Source: UBA5072 sp041737175
GTDB lineage: Bacteria > Bacteroidota > Bacteroidia > Bacteroidales > UBA10428
DNA length: 64,000 nt
Direction: 5' to 3'
NCBI GenBank assembly: GCA_041737175.1
Contig: JBGSSF010000009.1
Span: forward strand, 62,001-126,000
In this document: positions 25,002-33,716 of the stretch, in pieces
Layout: every line of letters starts with the position of its first letter
Numbering within the stretch: the first letter of the stretch is position 1
Made by a program: the position numbers and the translations under genes
Notes under the pieces: generated by a model
What the model was told of the DNA's origin: nothing
What the model saw: only the letters and a program-made list of their open reading frames with translations
The model's database searches: none

Positions 25002-26414
25002 ATGTATTCACAATCCGATACCATTTGTGCTATATCCACTCCGCCGGGTCGGGGTGCCATTGCCGTAATCCGCTGCAGTGGACCTGACGCACTGAGGATA
25101 GCCGGGAAGATTATTCAATTGCCTGCCCGAAAGGGTAAATTATTGGATCAACCTGCCAATACAGTGCATTTTTCATCGGTTTACGACGGCTCCCAGGTTA
25201 TTGACCAGGTAATGGTAAGTTTGTTTAAAAACCCCCATTCCTATTCCGGAGAGGATACCGTTGAGATCAGCTGTCATGGCTCTCCATATATTCAAAAAAA
25301 AGTCCTGGAATTGCTGGTTCAATCAGGCGCCAGAATGGCAACCGCAGGGGAGTTTACCATGCGGGCCTTTCTCAACGGCAAACTCGACCTGACTCAGGTA
25401 GAAGCTGTGGCTGACCTGATTTCGTCAGGTTCCCGGGCGTCGCACCGCGTGGCCATGCATCAGATGCGGGGGGGATTTACCGGCGCAATTAAAAAACTGA
25501 GGGATAAGCTGCTCACATTCACCTCATTGGTTGAACTGGAACTGGATTTCAGCGAGGAGGATGTGGAATTTGCTGACCGCGGCCAGCTGAAAGCGCTGCT
25601 GGATGAAATCACAGGGGTACTGGAAAGTCTCAGCAATTCGTTTACCCTGGGAAATGTAATCAAACGTGGTATTCCGGTTGCCATTGTTGGCAAAACCAAT
25701 TCCGGGAAAGCCACCCTGCTGAACCTGTTGCTTCGGGAAGAAAAAGCCATTGTATCGGAAATCGAAGGCACCACCCGGGATTCCATCGAAGATCTCATCA
25801 GTATCCGGGGACTACATTTCAGGCTCATTGATACTGCCGGATTGCGGCATACCGAAGATGTCATTGAAAAGCTGGGTATCCAGCGCACCTGGCAGAAGAT
25901 CGGTCAGGCATCCATCGTGATCCAGGTTCTCGATACCCGAAGCAAGCCCGAGGAAATCACGCAGCTGGGGAAAAAGATAAGAGCGGCGCAGGGAGAAGAT
26001 GAAAAACACAGGATCATTGTGTTGAACAAAATGGATCTTATAACGGCTGACAAATTGGAGCTGATTCTCAGTGATCTCAAAGATGTGCTTGATAAAAATG
26101 AAATCCTCATCCCCCTCTCTGCAAAATCCGGAGAAAATCTTCCCTTGCTTGAACAGGCATTGATGGATGCTTGCGGCATCACGGCGACCCATGAAAATGA
26201 TGTTATCATCACCAACGTCAGGCATTTCGAGGCGCTGGAAAATGCCTTGCAGGCGATGAAAAGGGCCACTGACGGATTGAACAGCGGACTTTCCGGCGAC
26301 CTTCTCTCCCAGGACATCCGTGAGGCCATCCACTACCTGGGTGAGATTACCGGGGAGATCACGAATGATGAGGTACTGGGGAATATATTCAAGAATTTTT
26401 GTATCGGGAAATAG
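25002..26414 (+). CDS. mnmE: tRNA modification GTPase MnmE (altered P-loop)
   Basis: With MnmG it makes the 5-carboxymethylaminomethyl group at U34 of some tRNAs. Residues 1-120 are the formyl-THF-binding domain (DTICAISTPPGRGAIAVIR), the helical domain follows, and the G domain spans about 220-385. G1 reads GKTNSGKATLLN: residue 237 is Ala where Ser/Thr normally ligates Mg2+. G2 (EGTTRDS), G3 (DTAGLRH) and G4 (NKMD) are normal, and the C-terminus FCIGK with its reactive Cys is intact. The gene is otherwise full length at 470 residues. Confidence 0.95.
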   Translation: MYSQSDTICAISTPPGRGAIAVIRCSGPDALRIAGKIIQLPARKGKLLDQPANTVHFSSVYDGSQVIDQVMVSLFKNPHSYSGEDTVEISCHGSPYIQKKVLELLVQSGARMATAGEFTMRAFLNGKLDLTQVEAVADLISSGSRASHRVAMHQMRGGFTGAIKKLRDKLLTFTSLVELELDFSEEDVEFADRGQLKALLDEITGVLESLSNSFTLGNVIKRGIPVAIVGKTNSGKATLLNLLLREEKAIVSEIEGTTRDSIEDLISIRGLHFRLIDTAGLRHTEDVIEKLGIQRTWQKIGQASIVIQVLDTRSKPEEITQLGKKIRAAQGEDEKHRIIVLNKMDLITADKLELILSDLKDVLDKNEILIPLSAKSGENLPLLEQALMDACGITATHENDVIITNVRHFEALENALQAMKRATDGLNSGLSGDLLSQDIREAIHYLGEITGEITNDEVLGNIFKNFCIGK

Positions 26415-26423
26415 ACTGAAAAT

Positions 26424-26481
26424 TGCAGATTGCAGATCGAAGAAGGAAGATTTAAGATTCAAGATTCAAGATTGAAGATTT
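26424..26481. repeat. Heptamer repeat block downstream of mnmE
   Basis: Units TGCAGAT (two) then AAGATTC-type heptamers (four, 26454-26481), starting 9 bp after the mnmE stop. It shares AGATTGCAGATCG and TAAGATTCAAGATTCAAG with the block at 30402-30446 in the same orientation. Confidence 0.85.
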
Positions 26482-26557
26482 AGTAGGACTATCTTATTGC
26501 TTACATGAAATGATAAATCGTTAAGTCTCATTCATGTTGATTCGATTATAGCTTGCC

Positions 26558-27430
26558 CTATCGTAAAGCCATTGAAAGTACTTGTCCAAATGCATTGGGC
26601 ACTCCATGGGCAATTCCAGATGATACGATGCTCTCACTCTTCTCACGGATTAACCCATAAAAGAATCCTCCGAAGAATGCTTGAAGTCCCATCCAGGGAT
26701 TGATATTATATTGACCTAAAAATGGATTAAAAACACCAAACTGTATAATATGAGAAAGACCGAAAAGCAGTGAGACAATTAATAACCCTGGGCCGAATGA
26801 TATACCAAAAAATTTCCAGGGGCGCCCATATCCTTCATTAATCCTTGATTGAAAATATCCTCTGAATTTTATCTCCTCTCCGAACCCCACCATAATTAGA
26901 AAGTAAAGGTCCCATGCAATTATACCTTGTACATTGTTCCCTTTTATTAGAGCAGCTACAATAGGGCTTCCTATCATTATTAATAAAATAGAAAGTTGGT
27001 AAATCAACCTAATCTTTAATTTTTTTTCAGTTTTATCATTTTTTTTACTTTTCCTGAATATAAAAACGAATAGTGCAATCATTATTATTGCAATAAGCGA
27101 CATTACAATGGATCCCGTCCTGCCACTTGTACTTATTCCCCGACTTTTAAGAAATCCAAACCCCAAACCAAGAATCATCATAATCATTGCTCCTGCAAAT
27201 CCATAATGAATCTGTGATTTGCTGTCCTTTAAAGACAGACCGTAAGTTGACCATTTTCTTCCAGAAAATCCAATAATTGCGACAGGAATAATTATCGCCT
27301 GTAAACCGAAGAAGAAAGTTCTCCATCCGGAATCAACATCAGCATTTACAAGAATCGAATCTAGCCATATTGAAAAAAATTTCATTAAAATAAATACCAG
27401 TAAGACTTCAATTATTGATTTTGCTTTCAT
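26558..27430 (-). CDS. CPBP-family intramembrane metalloprotease (Abi-like)
   Basis: A polytopic membrane protein of 290 residues with about eight helices. The CPBP/CAAX-protease motifs are present: GFGEEIKFRGYFQ (EExxxR), FGLSHIIQFG (FxxxH-type) and a third His in IAHGVPNAFG. Relatives are type II CAAX prenyl proteases and bacteriocin-immunity-type proteins; substrate is unknown. The sequence is more AT-rich than the mnmE-sucD neighbourhood, and the gene lies at the start of the accessory segment bounded by repeats at 26.4 and 30.4 kb. Confidence 0.85.
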   Translation of the reverse strand: MKAKSIIEVLLVFILMKFFSIWLDSILVNADVDSGWRTFFFGLQAIIIPVAIIGFSGRKWSTYGLSLKDSKSQIHYGFAGAMIMMILGLGFGFLKSRGISTSGRTGSIVMSLIAIIMIALFVFIFRKSKKNDKTEKKLKIRLIYQLSILLIMIGSPIVAALIKGNNVQGIIAWDLYFLIMVGFGEEIKFRGYFQSRINEGYGRPWKFFGISFGPGLLIVSLLFGLSHIIQFGVFNPFLGQYNINPWMGLQAFFGGFFYGLIREKSESIVSSGIAHGVPNAFGQVLSMALR

Positions 27431-27449
27431 TCTTCAAGATTTTTGCAGA

Positions 27450-27626
27450 TTAAAACTCAGGTAACTTCTTTTCAAGCTTCCTCCGGCTCTCCTTGTCGCG
27501 CAGAGCCTGGTCGTTACGGATGCCCCGATAGGCCATATAACCCAGAAAAATGCCAGGTAGTATTACCGCAAGGATATAATACAGTATGATCTTTTGTTTG
27601 CGTGATCCGGGATTAGTGGGTTTCAT
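27450..27626 (-). CDS. Short single-pass membrane protein, possibly a sensor-kinase fragment
   Basis: From the ATG at 27626 (MKPTNPGSRKQK) this is 58 residues: a basic N-terminus, one transmembrane helix (IILYYILAVILPGIFLGYMA) and a charged tail (DKESRRKLEKKLPEF). This resembles the first membrane helix and start of the periplasmic part of histidine kinases, so it may be the stub of a deleted gene. It is 19 bp upstream of the CPBP gene on the same strand. It could also be a genuine small membrane protein. Confidence 0.4.
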   Translation of the reverse strand: MKPTNPGSRKQKIILYYILAVILPGIFLGYMAYRGIRNDQALRDKESRRKLEKKLPEF

Positions 27627-27825
27627 GAATGCCGCAAAGCTAATGATTATCAAATATACAAAATATCAAGCAGTTACATGTTAAGAATTAAAGAAATTCT
27701 GTTAAGAATTGGAAGGCCATCTTCCGCTTCAAAGTTTGTAATGTTATTTTTAATAATAAAATAAACACAATACATTTATGCAAAGGTTGGTTTCCACTTT
27801 AGAGAATGTATTATAATGAAATGAC

Positions 27826-29100
27826 ATGGAAATACTTGTATTAAGCATATTGATTTTATTGAACGGATTTTTTGCTTTATCTGAAATAGCATTGGTTTCA
27901 AGTAAAAGGGCCAGACTTGAACAATCAAGGCGTGATGGAAGTAAAGGGGCAAAAACGGCCCTGCAATTGCTAAATGATTCTGAGAACTTCTTATCAGCAA
28001 TCCAGGTTGGTATAACCTTGATTAGTATTGTTACCGGAGTATATGGAGGGATGAATATAGCTGATGATGTTTCACCATTCTTTGAAAAATTTGTCTTTAC
28101 AGAACCATATGCTCATGAGATAGCATTGTTCCTTACAATAGTAATTATTACATACGTATCGATTGTTATTGGTGAATTAGTTCCCAAAACAATTGCATTA
28201 GGTAATCCAGAAAAGATTGCTATACGTGTAGCACCCATAATTTTTTATTTTAGCGGAGCCTTTTTTCCATTTGTGAAACTTTTATCATTATCAACAAACT
28301 TTGTAGTTAAGTTAACTGGGATAAAAAAACATACAGAACAATTTACTGAGGCAGAACTCAGACAAATGATTAAAATAGCATCTGCTGAGGGTGTGATTGA
28401 GAAAGAACAAAACTTTATTCATGAGAATGTTTTCTACTTTTCTGATAAGAAAGCTAAACACATTATGACACATAGAACTGATGTTGAATGGATAGATATT
28501 GATAAACCTGATGATGAAATCAAAAGGGCATTATCTGAAGTTCAACATAGTAAAGTAGTTTGTAGCAAAGGAGAAGTAGACAATTTTCAAGGAATATTGA
28601 TTTTAAAAGATTTCTATAAATCGGTCTCAATAAGCAACAGTTTTAAAATTGGAGATTTGGTCAATCAGCCACTCATAGTTCCTGAGAATATGGATGCTCA
28701 AAAAGTATTAAATCTGCTTCGGCAAAAAAAAACTCATATTTGTTGTGTTGTTAATGAGTATGGCGGATTTGAGGGTATTATTACAATCCACGATATAATT
28801 GAAAATATCGTTGGACAAATCCCTGATGAAGGGGAAATTTATGATCCTGATGTATTTATTCGTGATGATAAATCAGTTCTGGTAAGTGGCGATGCACCGA
28901 TAGAAACACTAGTAGATATAATTGAAGATTTTACAATTGATTTCGAAAAAATTGATTATTCTACCGTAGCCGGATTTATACTTAATAAAATAAATACAGT
29001 TCCTCACATGGGTTATAAATTTGATTATAAGGGTTATAGAATTGAGATCATAGATATTGATGGTAATAAGATAGATAAAATATTAATTACAAAAAAATAA
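27826..29100 (+). CDS. CNNM/CorC-HlyC-type hemolysin-family transporter
   Basis: The 424-residue protein has a CNNM membrane domain (residues 1 to about 190, starting LVLSILILLNGFFALSEIAL with the conserved SSKRARLEQ and GELVPKTIALGNPEKIA), two CBS domains (about 205-325) and a C-terminal CorC_HlyC domain (DYSTVAGFIL, YRIEIIDIDGNKIDKILI). Homologs act in Mg2+/Co2+ efflux or homeostasis. Its codon use is markedly AT-rich compared with mnmE or dnaE, suggesting acquisition from another genome. Spacing and orientation show it is transcribed alone. Confidence 0.9.
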   Translation: MEILVLSILILLNGFFALSEIALVSSKRARLEQSRRDGSKGAKTALQLLNDSENFLSAIQVGITLISIVTGVYGGMNIADDVSPFFEKFVFTEPYAHEIALFLTIVIITYVSIVIGELVPKTIALGNPEKIAIRVAPIIFYFSGAFFPFVKLLSLSTNFVVKLTGIKKHTEQFTEAELRQMIKIASAEGVIEKEQNFIHENVFYFSDKKAKHIMTHRTDVEWIDIDKPDDEIKRALSEVQHSKVVCSKGEVDNFQGILILKDFYKSVSISNSFKIGDLVNQPLIVPENMDAQKVLNLLRQKKTHICCVVNEYGGFEGIITIHDIIENIVGQIPDEGEIYDPDVFIRDDKSVLVSGDAPIETLVDIIEDFTIDFEKIDYSTVAGFILNKINTVPHMGYKFDYKGYRIEIIDIDGNKIDKILITKK

Positions 29101-29250
29101 AACGGCAACCAAAGGCGTGTATAAGCCATTGCTGGCAGCGGGATTTGGAATTAACGCATCGTCAGTCATTTGGTATTTTGATAAAAATCATTACCTATGT
29201 TGCCACGTTTAACTATATTTCACAATACAACAAACCAAAATTTCCTTACC

Positions 29251-29874
29251 ATGAAGATTAAACTATTGATTACAGCTGCAATCATTGCACTTGTCGTGTG
29301 TAATTGCGAAAAAGATGATAATGAGGGACTTGGTGGAGATCAGTCTCCAATGGGTGAGTTCGGAGAACAACTTGATGCGTTTAACATTCCAGGAGTAACC
29401 AATGCATCAGCCATTGTGACATCGCTTGAGGATGGTATATCCACTTTAACCGCAACAGCGACTATCACCAATCAGGATATTCTTGACATACTTTCCACTG
29501 TGCCGGAGTTTGAAGTGACAGAAAACACGGTATCGGTTTCCGATGTTCAATTTAAAATAACCACCGCTGGCATTGAAAGTAAAATTCCAGCTTACCCGGG
29601 TATAATTGTTAAATATGACTCCAAAGTCGGAGACGTTTATTCTGGCGGATCAGGCATAAGCCGTGAAGTGATTTACAAATCAACCGACGACGACTATTCC
29701 TATGGGTTCATGCTCATAAAGGTCATTAAAGTTGAAGAATCCCCCACTCCGTTTCCGGGAGTCAGCAAGATTGTTTATATTGCCAATCACCGGTTTGGAA
29801 TGGTTGGCATTGAATATACACTGGATGACAATTCCACTTTTAATTTTATACTTTCAGGCAGCGTTGAAAATTAG
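29251..29874 (+). CDS. Lipoprotein of unknown function
   Basis: From the ATG at 29251 the protein has 207 residues with a lipoprotein signal (MKIKLLITAAIIALVVCNC, lipobox ending VCNC) and an acidic Asp/Glu-rich linker. The rest is beta-rich and soluble (ATATITNQDILDILS, GMVGIEYTLDDNSTFNFIL). No family recognised. The longer frame upstream to 29197 lacks signal character. It is an isolated plus-strand gene after the CorC homolog. Confidence 0.55.
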   Translation: MKIKLLITAAIIALVVCNCEKDDNEGLGGDQSPMGEFGEQLDAFNIPGVTNASAIVTSLEDGISTLTATATITNQDILDILSTVPEFEVTENTVSVSDVQFKITTAGIESKIPAYPGIIVKYDSKVGDVYSGGSGISREVIYKSTDDDYSYGFMLIKVIKVEESPTPFPGVSKIVYIANHRFGMVGIEYTLDDNSTFNFILSGSVEN

Positions 29875-29923
29875 ATACTTCCATCCCTGATATTTCTGAA
29901 AAAAACCACTAAAGCAGGATCTG

Positions 29924-30361
29924 ATGATTTCCTATAAATTCAAATATGTAGGATGGGCATTTTTTTTGACTGGCCTGACATTAATAGTACTTAACCAGAT
30001 TCAACGCATTAAAATTAAAATACCGGTATTGGCTGTGCATTCATCTTATATTCAAACGAAATATTTTGCAATCATTACCACCAATGTTTTTGAAGAGATC
30101 ACGCTGATTTGCATTCTTGCTGGATTTCTTTTAACAATTTTCTCCAAAGAAAGAGTTGAATTAAAAGAATATAAAACCTTAAGGGAGGAATCATGGAGAA
30201 TTGCCATATTCCTTAATTCGGCGATGCTGGCATTCTCAATTCTCTTTATTTATGGAAAAGGATTTGCTGTTATTCTCATTTTGAATATGTTCTCTTCCTT
30301 TGCCTTTTATATTGCAGTATTTCTGGTTAAAAAAGCAAGATTAAAGTTAAGCAAGGATTAA
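29924..30361 (+). CDS. Four-helix membrane protein of unknown function
   Basis: A 145-residue protein with four predicted transmembrane helices (AFFLTGLTLIVLNQI, EITLICILAGFLLTI, AIFLNSAMLAFSILFIYG, VILILNMFSSFAFYIAVFLV) and short polar loops. No motif is recognised. It lies 50 bp after the lipoprotein gene and may share its transcript. The repeat block at 30402 follows. Confidence 0.5.
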   Translation: MISYKFKYVGWAFFLTGLTLIVLNQIQRIKIKIPVLAVHSSYIQTKYFAIITTNVFEEITLICILAGFLLTIFSKERVELKEYKTLREESWRIAIFLNSAMLAFSILFIYGKGFAVILILNMFSSFAFYIAVFLVKKARLKLSKD

Positions 30362-30401
30362 TAGCGAGAAATAGCAATAAAAATTACTTTCTGCAGCAGA
30401 A

Positions 30402-30446
30402 AGATTGCAGATCGTAGATTTAAGACTTAAGATTCAAGATTCAAGA
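30402..30446. repeat. Second copy of the AGATTGCAGATCG/heptamer repeat
   Basis: Shares AGATTGCAGATCG and TTAAGATTCAAGATTCAAG with 26424-26481, in the same orientation, about 40 bp after a stop codon. The pair brackets a 4-kb segment. Confidence 0.8.
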
Positions 30447-30485
30447 ACCATTCTATTTTTATTGAACATCAATACAGGTTAAGGT

Positions 30486-31745
30486 ATGAAAGCAATTATC
30501 CCGTTCGGTTGGGTCATTTTGACTGCGGTTTTCTTCTGGCAATGTGAAAAAGACCCTGTTCCTGAAATCGTAGTATCGGATGACATGTTTTTGCAGGCAC
30601 TGATCGCCGAGGGCGTTGACAAGGACCAGAATGGAAAAATCAGTCCCGAAGAGGCCGAATCAATCCGTGCACTGGATATAAGCGAAAACAATATTTCTGA
30701 TTTGAGCGGTATCGAATCCTTTGTCAATCTGGATACGCTCCGCTGCGGATGGAACCAGCTTACCGCAATTGATCTTCACCACAATACCAGTCTGGTTTAT
30801 CTGAGTTGCGAACACAATCCCCTGGTCACTCTGAATATCACGAACAATACACAGCTGGAGGTTCTGAACTGTTCTTATGATGGCCTTGAGACTCTTCATC
30901 TTTCGGCCAATCCGCTCATTAAACAATTGTATTGCAAAGGCGACTCCCTGGCCAGTCTGGATCTTTCAGAACTGACGCATCTGAAGATCTTTGACTGTGC
31001 CAATGGCAAGTTCACTCAATTAGACGTTTCCCACAATACTGTTCTGGAAGATCTGAATTGTTCAGGAAACCGTCTCAATACCTTGAATCTGACCTCTAAT
31101 GGAAACTTGATAACCTTGAATTGCTCCCGTAACAAACTCACTTCCATAAATGTATCTCAGTGTTTGGCACTCGATATGATAATCTGTAATGATAACCAGT
31201 TAAGTACCCTGGATGTTTCCTCAAATATTGCACTTACCAGGTTAATTTGTGAAAACAATTTGCTGACGAACCTCGATGTCACCCATAACACGAATCTGTT
31301 TGGGTTTGGATGCGAGAATAATCAACTGACTGACCTTGATCTGTCCAAAAACACCAACTTATCGACCTTTTATTGCCAGCAAAACCAGCTAACTTCCCTT
31401 GATCTTTCGCACAATCCGGCTTTAGGCTGGTTTGATTGCTCTCAGAACCAGTTGACTACCCTGGATCTGTCGAACAATGCCGACCTGTATTACATGGTAT
31501 GCGGCCAGAACCAGTTGACCGGCATGGATATTTCAGCCTGTACTACCCTGAGATACCTGTATTGTGGCAGTAATCAGCTTACCACCCTGAATGTTACCAG
31601 CAACACCCACCTGGAAAACCTGCATATCCAAAATATGCCTTCGCTCCTGAAAGTCTGTGTATGGATCTTACCGCTTCCGGCAGGCAATCCCTGGGTCGAT
31701 CAGACCGGGAGTCCGAATGTGGTGTATGCAACGGATTGCCTGTAG
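30486..31745 (+). CDS. Leucine-rich-repeat lipoprotein with EF-hand-like motif
   Basis: A 419-residue protein with a lipoprotein signal (MKAIIPFGWVILTAVFFWQC). An EF-hand/dockerin-like calcium loop DKDQNGKISPEEAESI lies at about residues 47-62. About 14 tandem 21-residue leucine-rich repeats follow, of the type LTTLDLSNN..L..L.C..NQ, with a Cys at a fixed position in most units. The last repeat lacks the Cys and a capping segment ends the protein. Such proteins are usually surface-exposed and bind other proteins or host or prey molecules; a specific partner cannot be inferred. Confidence 0.85.
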   Translation: MKAIIPFGWVILTAVFFWQCEKDPVPEIVVSDDMFLQALIAEGVDKDQNGKISPEEAESIRALDISENNISDLSGIESFVNLDTLRCGWNQLTAIDLHHNTSLVYLSCEHNPLVTLNITNNTQLEVLNCSYDGLETLHLSANPLIKQLYCKGDSLASLDLSELTHLKIFDCANGKFTQLDVSHNTVLEDLNCSGNRLNTLNLTSNGNLITLNCSRNKLTSINVSQCLALDMIICNDNQLSTLDVSSNIALTRLICENNLLTNLDVTHNTNLFGFGCENNQLTDLDLSKNTNLSTFYCQQNQLTSLDLSHNPALGWFDCSQNQLTTLDLSNNADLYYMVCGQNQLTGMDISACTTLRYLYCGSNQLTTLNVTSNTHLENLHIQNMPSLLKVCVWILPLPAGNPWVDQTGSPNVVYATDCL

Positions 31746-31789
31746 ATCCTTATTACCGCGCATGGATACTTATTCCCTAAAAGGTGAGA

Positions 31790-31996
31790 TCAGTGTGAAA
31801 GTGCAGCGCGTTTTGTAGAAGATGCGAACTGCAACAGCGCTTTCTCTGCTGCCAGTTCTCCTTCTTTTATAATCTCTTTGGCTTTGTAAAAATCGTAGAT
31901 GCTGAATGATTCTTTGGCTATGTTGATCGATAAATCAGGATGATGCATTTTCCTGTTTTTCAATTCAGGCCTGAATTTAAGGAGAAAATTCCAAAC
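31790..31996 (-). pseudogene. C-terminal gene remnant, possibly of a patatin-like phospholipase
   Basis: A short minus-strand frame of about 68 codons, with an ATG at 31948 and a stop at 31790-31792. It reads SIYDFYKAKEIIKEGELAAE near its end, resembling the last helix of patatin-like phospholipases (FD..KAxEIIxxG). There is no sequence upstream for the catalytic domain, so I read it as a remnant. If only the ATG frame is used it is 52 residues. The family call is tentative. Confidence 0.35.
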
Positions 31997-32255
31997 TTAA
32001 CCCTGTTCGTGATCATTTAGTACCATCCGATTACTTGACTTGGGTATTTACATGATGTAGATTTATAGGAATTAGTGCCATGCCTGCAGAATTTTTGACT
32101 GTACCTTGTTGGTTATTATCTGATTGGATCCTGACCAGTATTTTTATATTGGAAATTATATATTTACAGCAGAGTTTTCCAAATTCGTCGTTCAGGCTTA
32201 ATCATAAGCAATAAAATCATTATATGATACCAGAATATTTGATAGCATCTAATTT
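31997..32255. other. AT-rich intergenic DNA before the transposase unit
   Basis: About 260 bp between the gene remnant and the left structured repeat. I see no coding frame or fold that I can support. Confidence 0.5.
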
Positions 32256-32374
32256 CGACCTCGGAGAGGTTGTATGTTTATAGAAATAACGTATATGAAG
32301 AATATACGACCCCGGCTGGGGTCGTACATAAATTAATAATATGTTTTCTATAAACATACAATCCCTCCGGGATT
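32256..32374 (+). repeat. Left structured repeat of the transposase unit
   Basis: A 119-bp repeat. TACGACCCC and GGGGTCGTA form a 9-bp stem around GGCT; TATGTTTATAGAAA near the left end is complementary to TTTCTATAAACATA near the right; AATCCC/GGGATT closes the end. Confidence 0.85.
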
Positions 32375-32402
32375 AGGATTACAAACCATTAAACCTTAAT
32401 AT

Positions 32403-32873
32403 ATGGCTGATACTTTTACCCAGATCTATGTTCAGGTAGTTTTTGCCGTGCAAAACCGAAATGCGTTGATTCAAAAATCATGGGAGGAAGAACTGTACAA
32501 ATACATCACTGGAATTGTGCAAAACAAAGGGCAAAAGATGTTATCTATCAATGGTACCACAAACCATGTTCATTTTTTGATTGGTATGAAACCAACGTGC
32601 TGTTTATCTGAGTTAGTCCGAGAAATCAAGAAATCGTCCAATACATTTGTTAAAGAAAAAAAATTCTTTCAATCAAATTTCCAATGGCAGGAAGGTTTTG
32701 GGGCCTTTTCATATAGTCATTCACAATTAAATGATGTAATAAAATATATTGATAATCAGAAAGAACATCACAAGAAATTGACTTTCAGGGACGAATATCT
32801 TGCATTTTTAAAAGCATTTGAAATAGAATACAAAGTACAATACCTGTTTGAATGGTTAGAAAATCAAAAATGA
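32403..32873 (+). CDS. IS200/IS605-like Y1 transposase (REP-associated tyrosine transposase type)
   Basis: The 156-residue protein begins FTQIYVQVVFAVQNRNALI, the standard opening of the family. It has the HUH motif NHVHFLIG (about residues 58-65), a central SELVREIKKSSNTFV helix, and the nucleophile region FSYSHSQLNDVIKYIDNQKE (about 102-121) containing the catalytic Tyr. It cuts and joins single-stranded DNA at hairpins. The protein appears complete, and the flanking repeats are intact, so the unit may be active or recently so. No IS605-type TnpB/OrfB is adjacent. Confidence 0.92.
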   Translation: MADTFTQIYVQVVFAVQNRNALIQKSWEEELYKYITGIVQNKGQKMLSINGTTNHVHFLIGMKPTCCLSELVREIKKSSNTFVKEKKFFQSNFQWQEGFGAFSYSHSQLNDVIKYIDNQKEHHKKLTFRDEYLAFLKAFEIEYKVQYLFEWLENQK

Positions 32874-32904
32874 GATAGAATTGATCAAATTAGCAGAATA
32901 ATCC

Positions 32905-33024
32905 CGACCTCAGAGAGGTCGTATGTTTATAGAAATACCGGATATGAAAAATATACGACCCCGGCTGGGATCGCATTTCCATATTTCATAATTGTTTCTA
33001 TAAACATGCAATCCCGCCGGGATT
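32905..33024 (+). repeat. Right structured repeat of the transposase unit
   Basis: A 120-bp direct copy of 32256-32374 with scattered substitutions (for example GGGATCGCA in place of GGGGTCGTA, which weakens the central stem). The outer arms are kept. Confidence 0.85.
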
Positions 33025-33039
33025 GAAATTAATATTTCA

Positions 33040-33082
33040 TAAAAACAAAAAACCTGCTGCGCTCTTAAGCTGACAGCAGGTT
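33040..33082 (-). terminator. Rho-independent terminator of the 136-aa secreted-protein gene
   Basis: On the minus strand AACCTGCTG (33082-33074) pairs exactly with CAGCAGGTT (33059-33051), followed by TTTTTTGTTTTTAT. It ends the gene at 33125-33535. Confidence 0.85.
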
Positions 33083-33124
33083 ATCCGTGATCCGGAAACT
33101 GTTGTTTAAACATGGTAATACGAT

Positions 33125-33535
33125 TTATTTGGTACTTGCAATCATAGTTTCATTCTGGTTTTCATCAACATCGGGAGCATTGTACTTCAACGATGCTTCA
33201 GTAGCAGAAGCCAACCACTCCAGTCTTTCTTTTTCAACAGTAACTTCATTCTCATCAGCTTCCGGGGCTTCATATTTCAGGGAGGCCTCGGTGGCGTCAG
33301 CCAGCGCATTCAGTCTTTCAAACTCGACATAGTATACTTCCGATTCTGGAACTGCAGGAGCGTTATACATGATTGCTTTTTCGGTAAGCGATACCAGGGT
33401 TTCAAGGTTAACCAGGGAAATCAGTTCAGATTCACTGTATCCGGCATCGGATTGCGAATAGCTTCCGGTAGCGATTAAAAGAGCAGCACAGGCCGTGGCA
33501 GCGATTTTTTTCAGGTGGTTCGTTTGTGTTTTCAT
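33125..33535 (-). CDS. Small secreted protein with tandem internal repeats
   Basis: A 136-residue protein with a signal peptide (KKIAATACAALLIATGSYSQ). The mature part has about three tandem units; the last two are nearly identical and share ATEASLKYEAPEADENEV-type sequence, with an earlier diverged unit (LTEKAIMYNAPAVPESEV). The units are acidic and have no Cys. No family is recognised; structural or adhesive roles are possible. It has its own terminator and a long upstream spacer. Confidence 0.6.
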   Translation of the reverse strand: MKTQTNHLKKIAATACAALLIATGSYSQSDAGYSESELISLVNLETLVSLTEKAIMYNAPAVPESEVYYVEFERLNALADATEASLKYEAPEADENEVTVEKERLEWLASATEASLKYNAPDVDENQNETMIASTK

Positions 33536-33716
33536 TGTTTTATTTTTTAATGTTTGTTTTTTTAGTGTTTGATATAGGATTTACACATACCGTGCCAAAG
33601 TCTGTAAGTATCTTATTATATGTTTATTATAACGGTTTAAGATAATAATCATACTACTGGAAACTGAATCAATTCAGACAGGCAGTGTACGATTACGGAC
33701 AAGAGAAGAAAGAGGG

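Larger units (their letters stand above)
32256..33024 (+). mobile_element. IS200/RAYT-type element with 120-bp structured direct repeats
   Basis: A single transposase gene (32403-32873) lies between two direct repeats, 32256-32374 and 32905-33024, that align over their full length. Each contains a hairpin TACGACCCC/GGGGTCGTA, small GACCTC- and AATCCC-type palindromes, and outer arms TATGTTTATAGAAA/TTTCTATAAACAT. Single-stranded hairpin recognition is the rule for HUH transposases. It sits in accessory DNA beside gene remnants. Confidence 0.8.

Noticed and set aside
29101..29212. Possible integron attC-like site or short peptide after the CorC gene
   Set aside because: A short open stretch reads through the spacer, but I could not find convincing core sites or a plausible coding signal.
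29197..29250. N-terminal extension of the lipoprotein gene
   Set aside because: The residues before the ATG at 29251 would block the lipoprotein signal.
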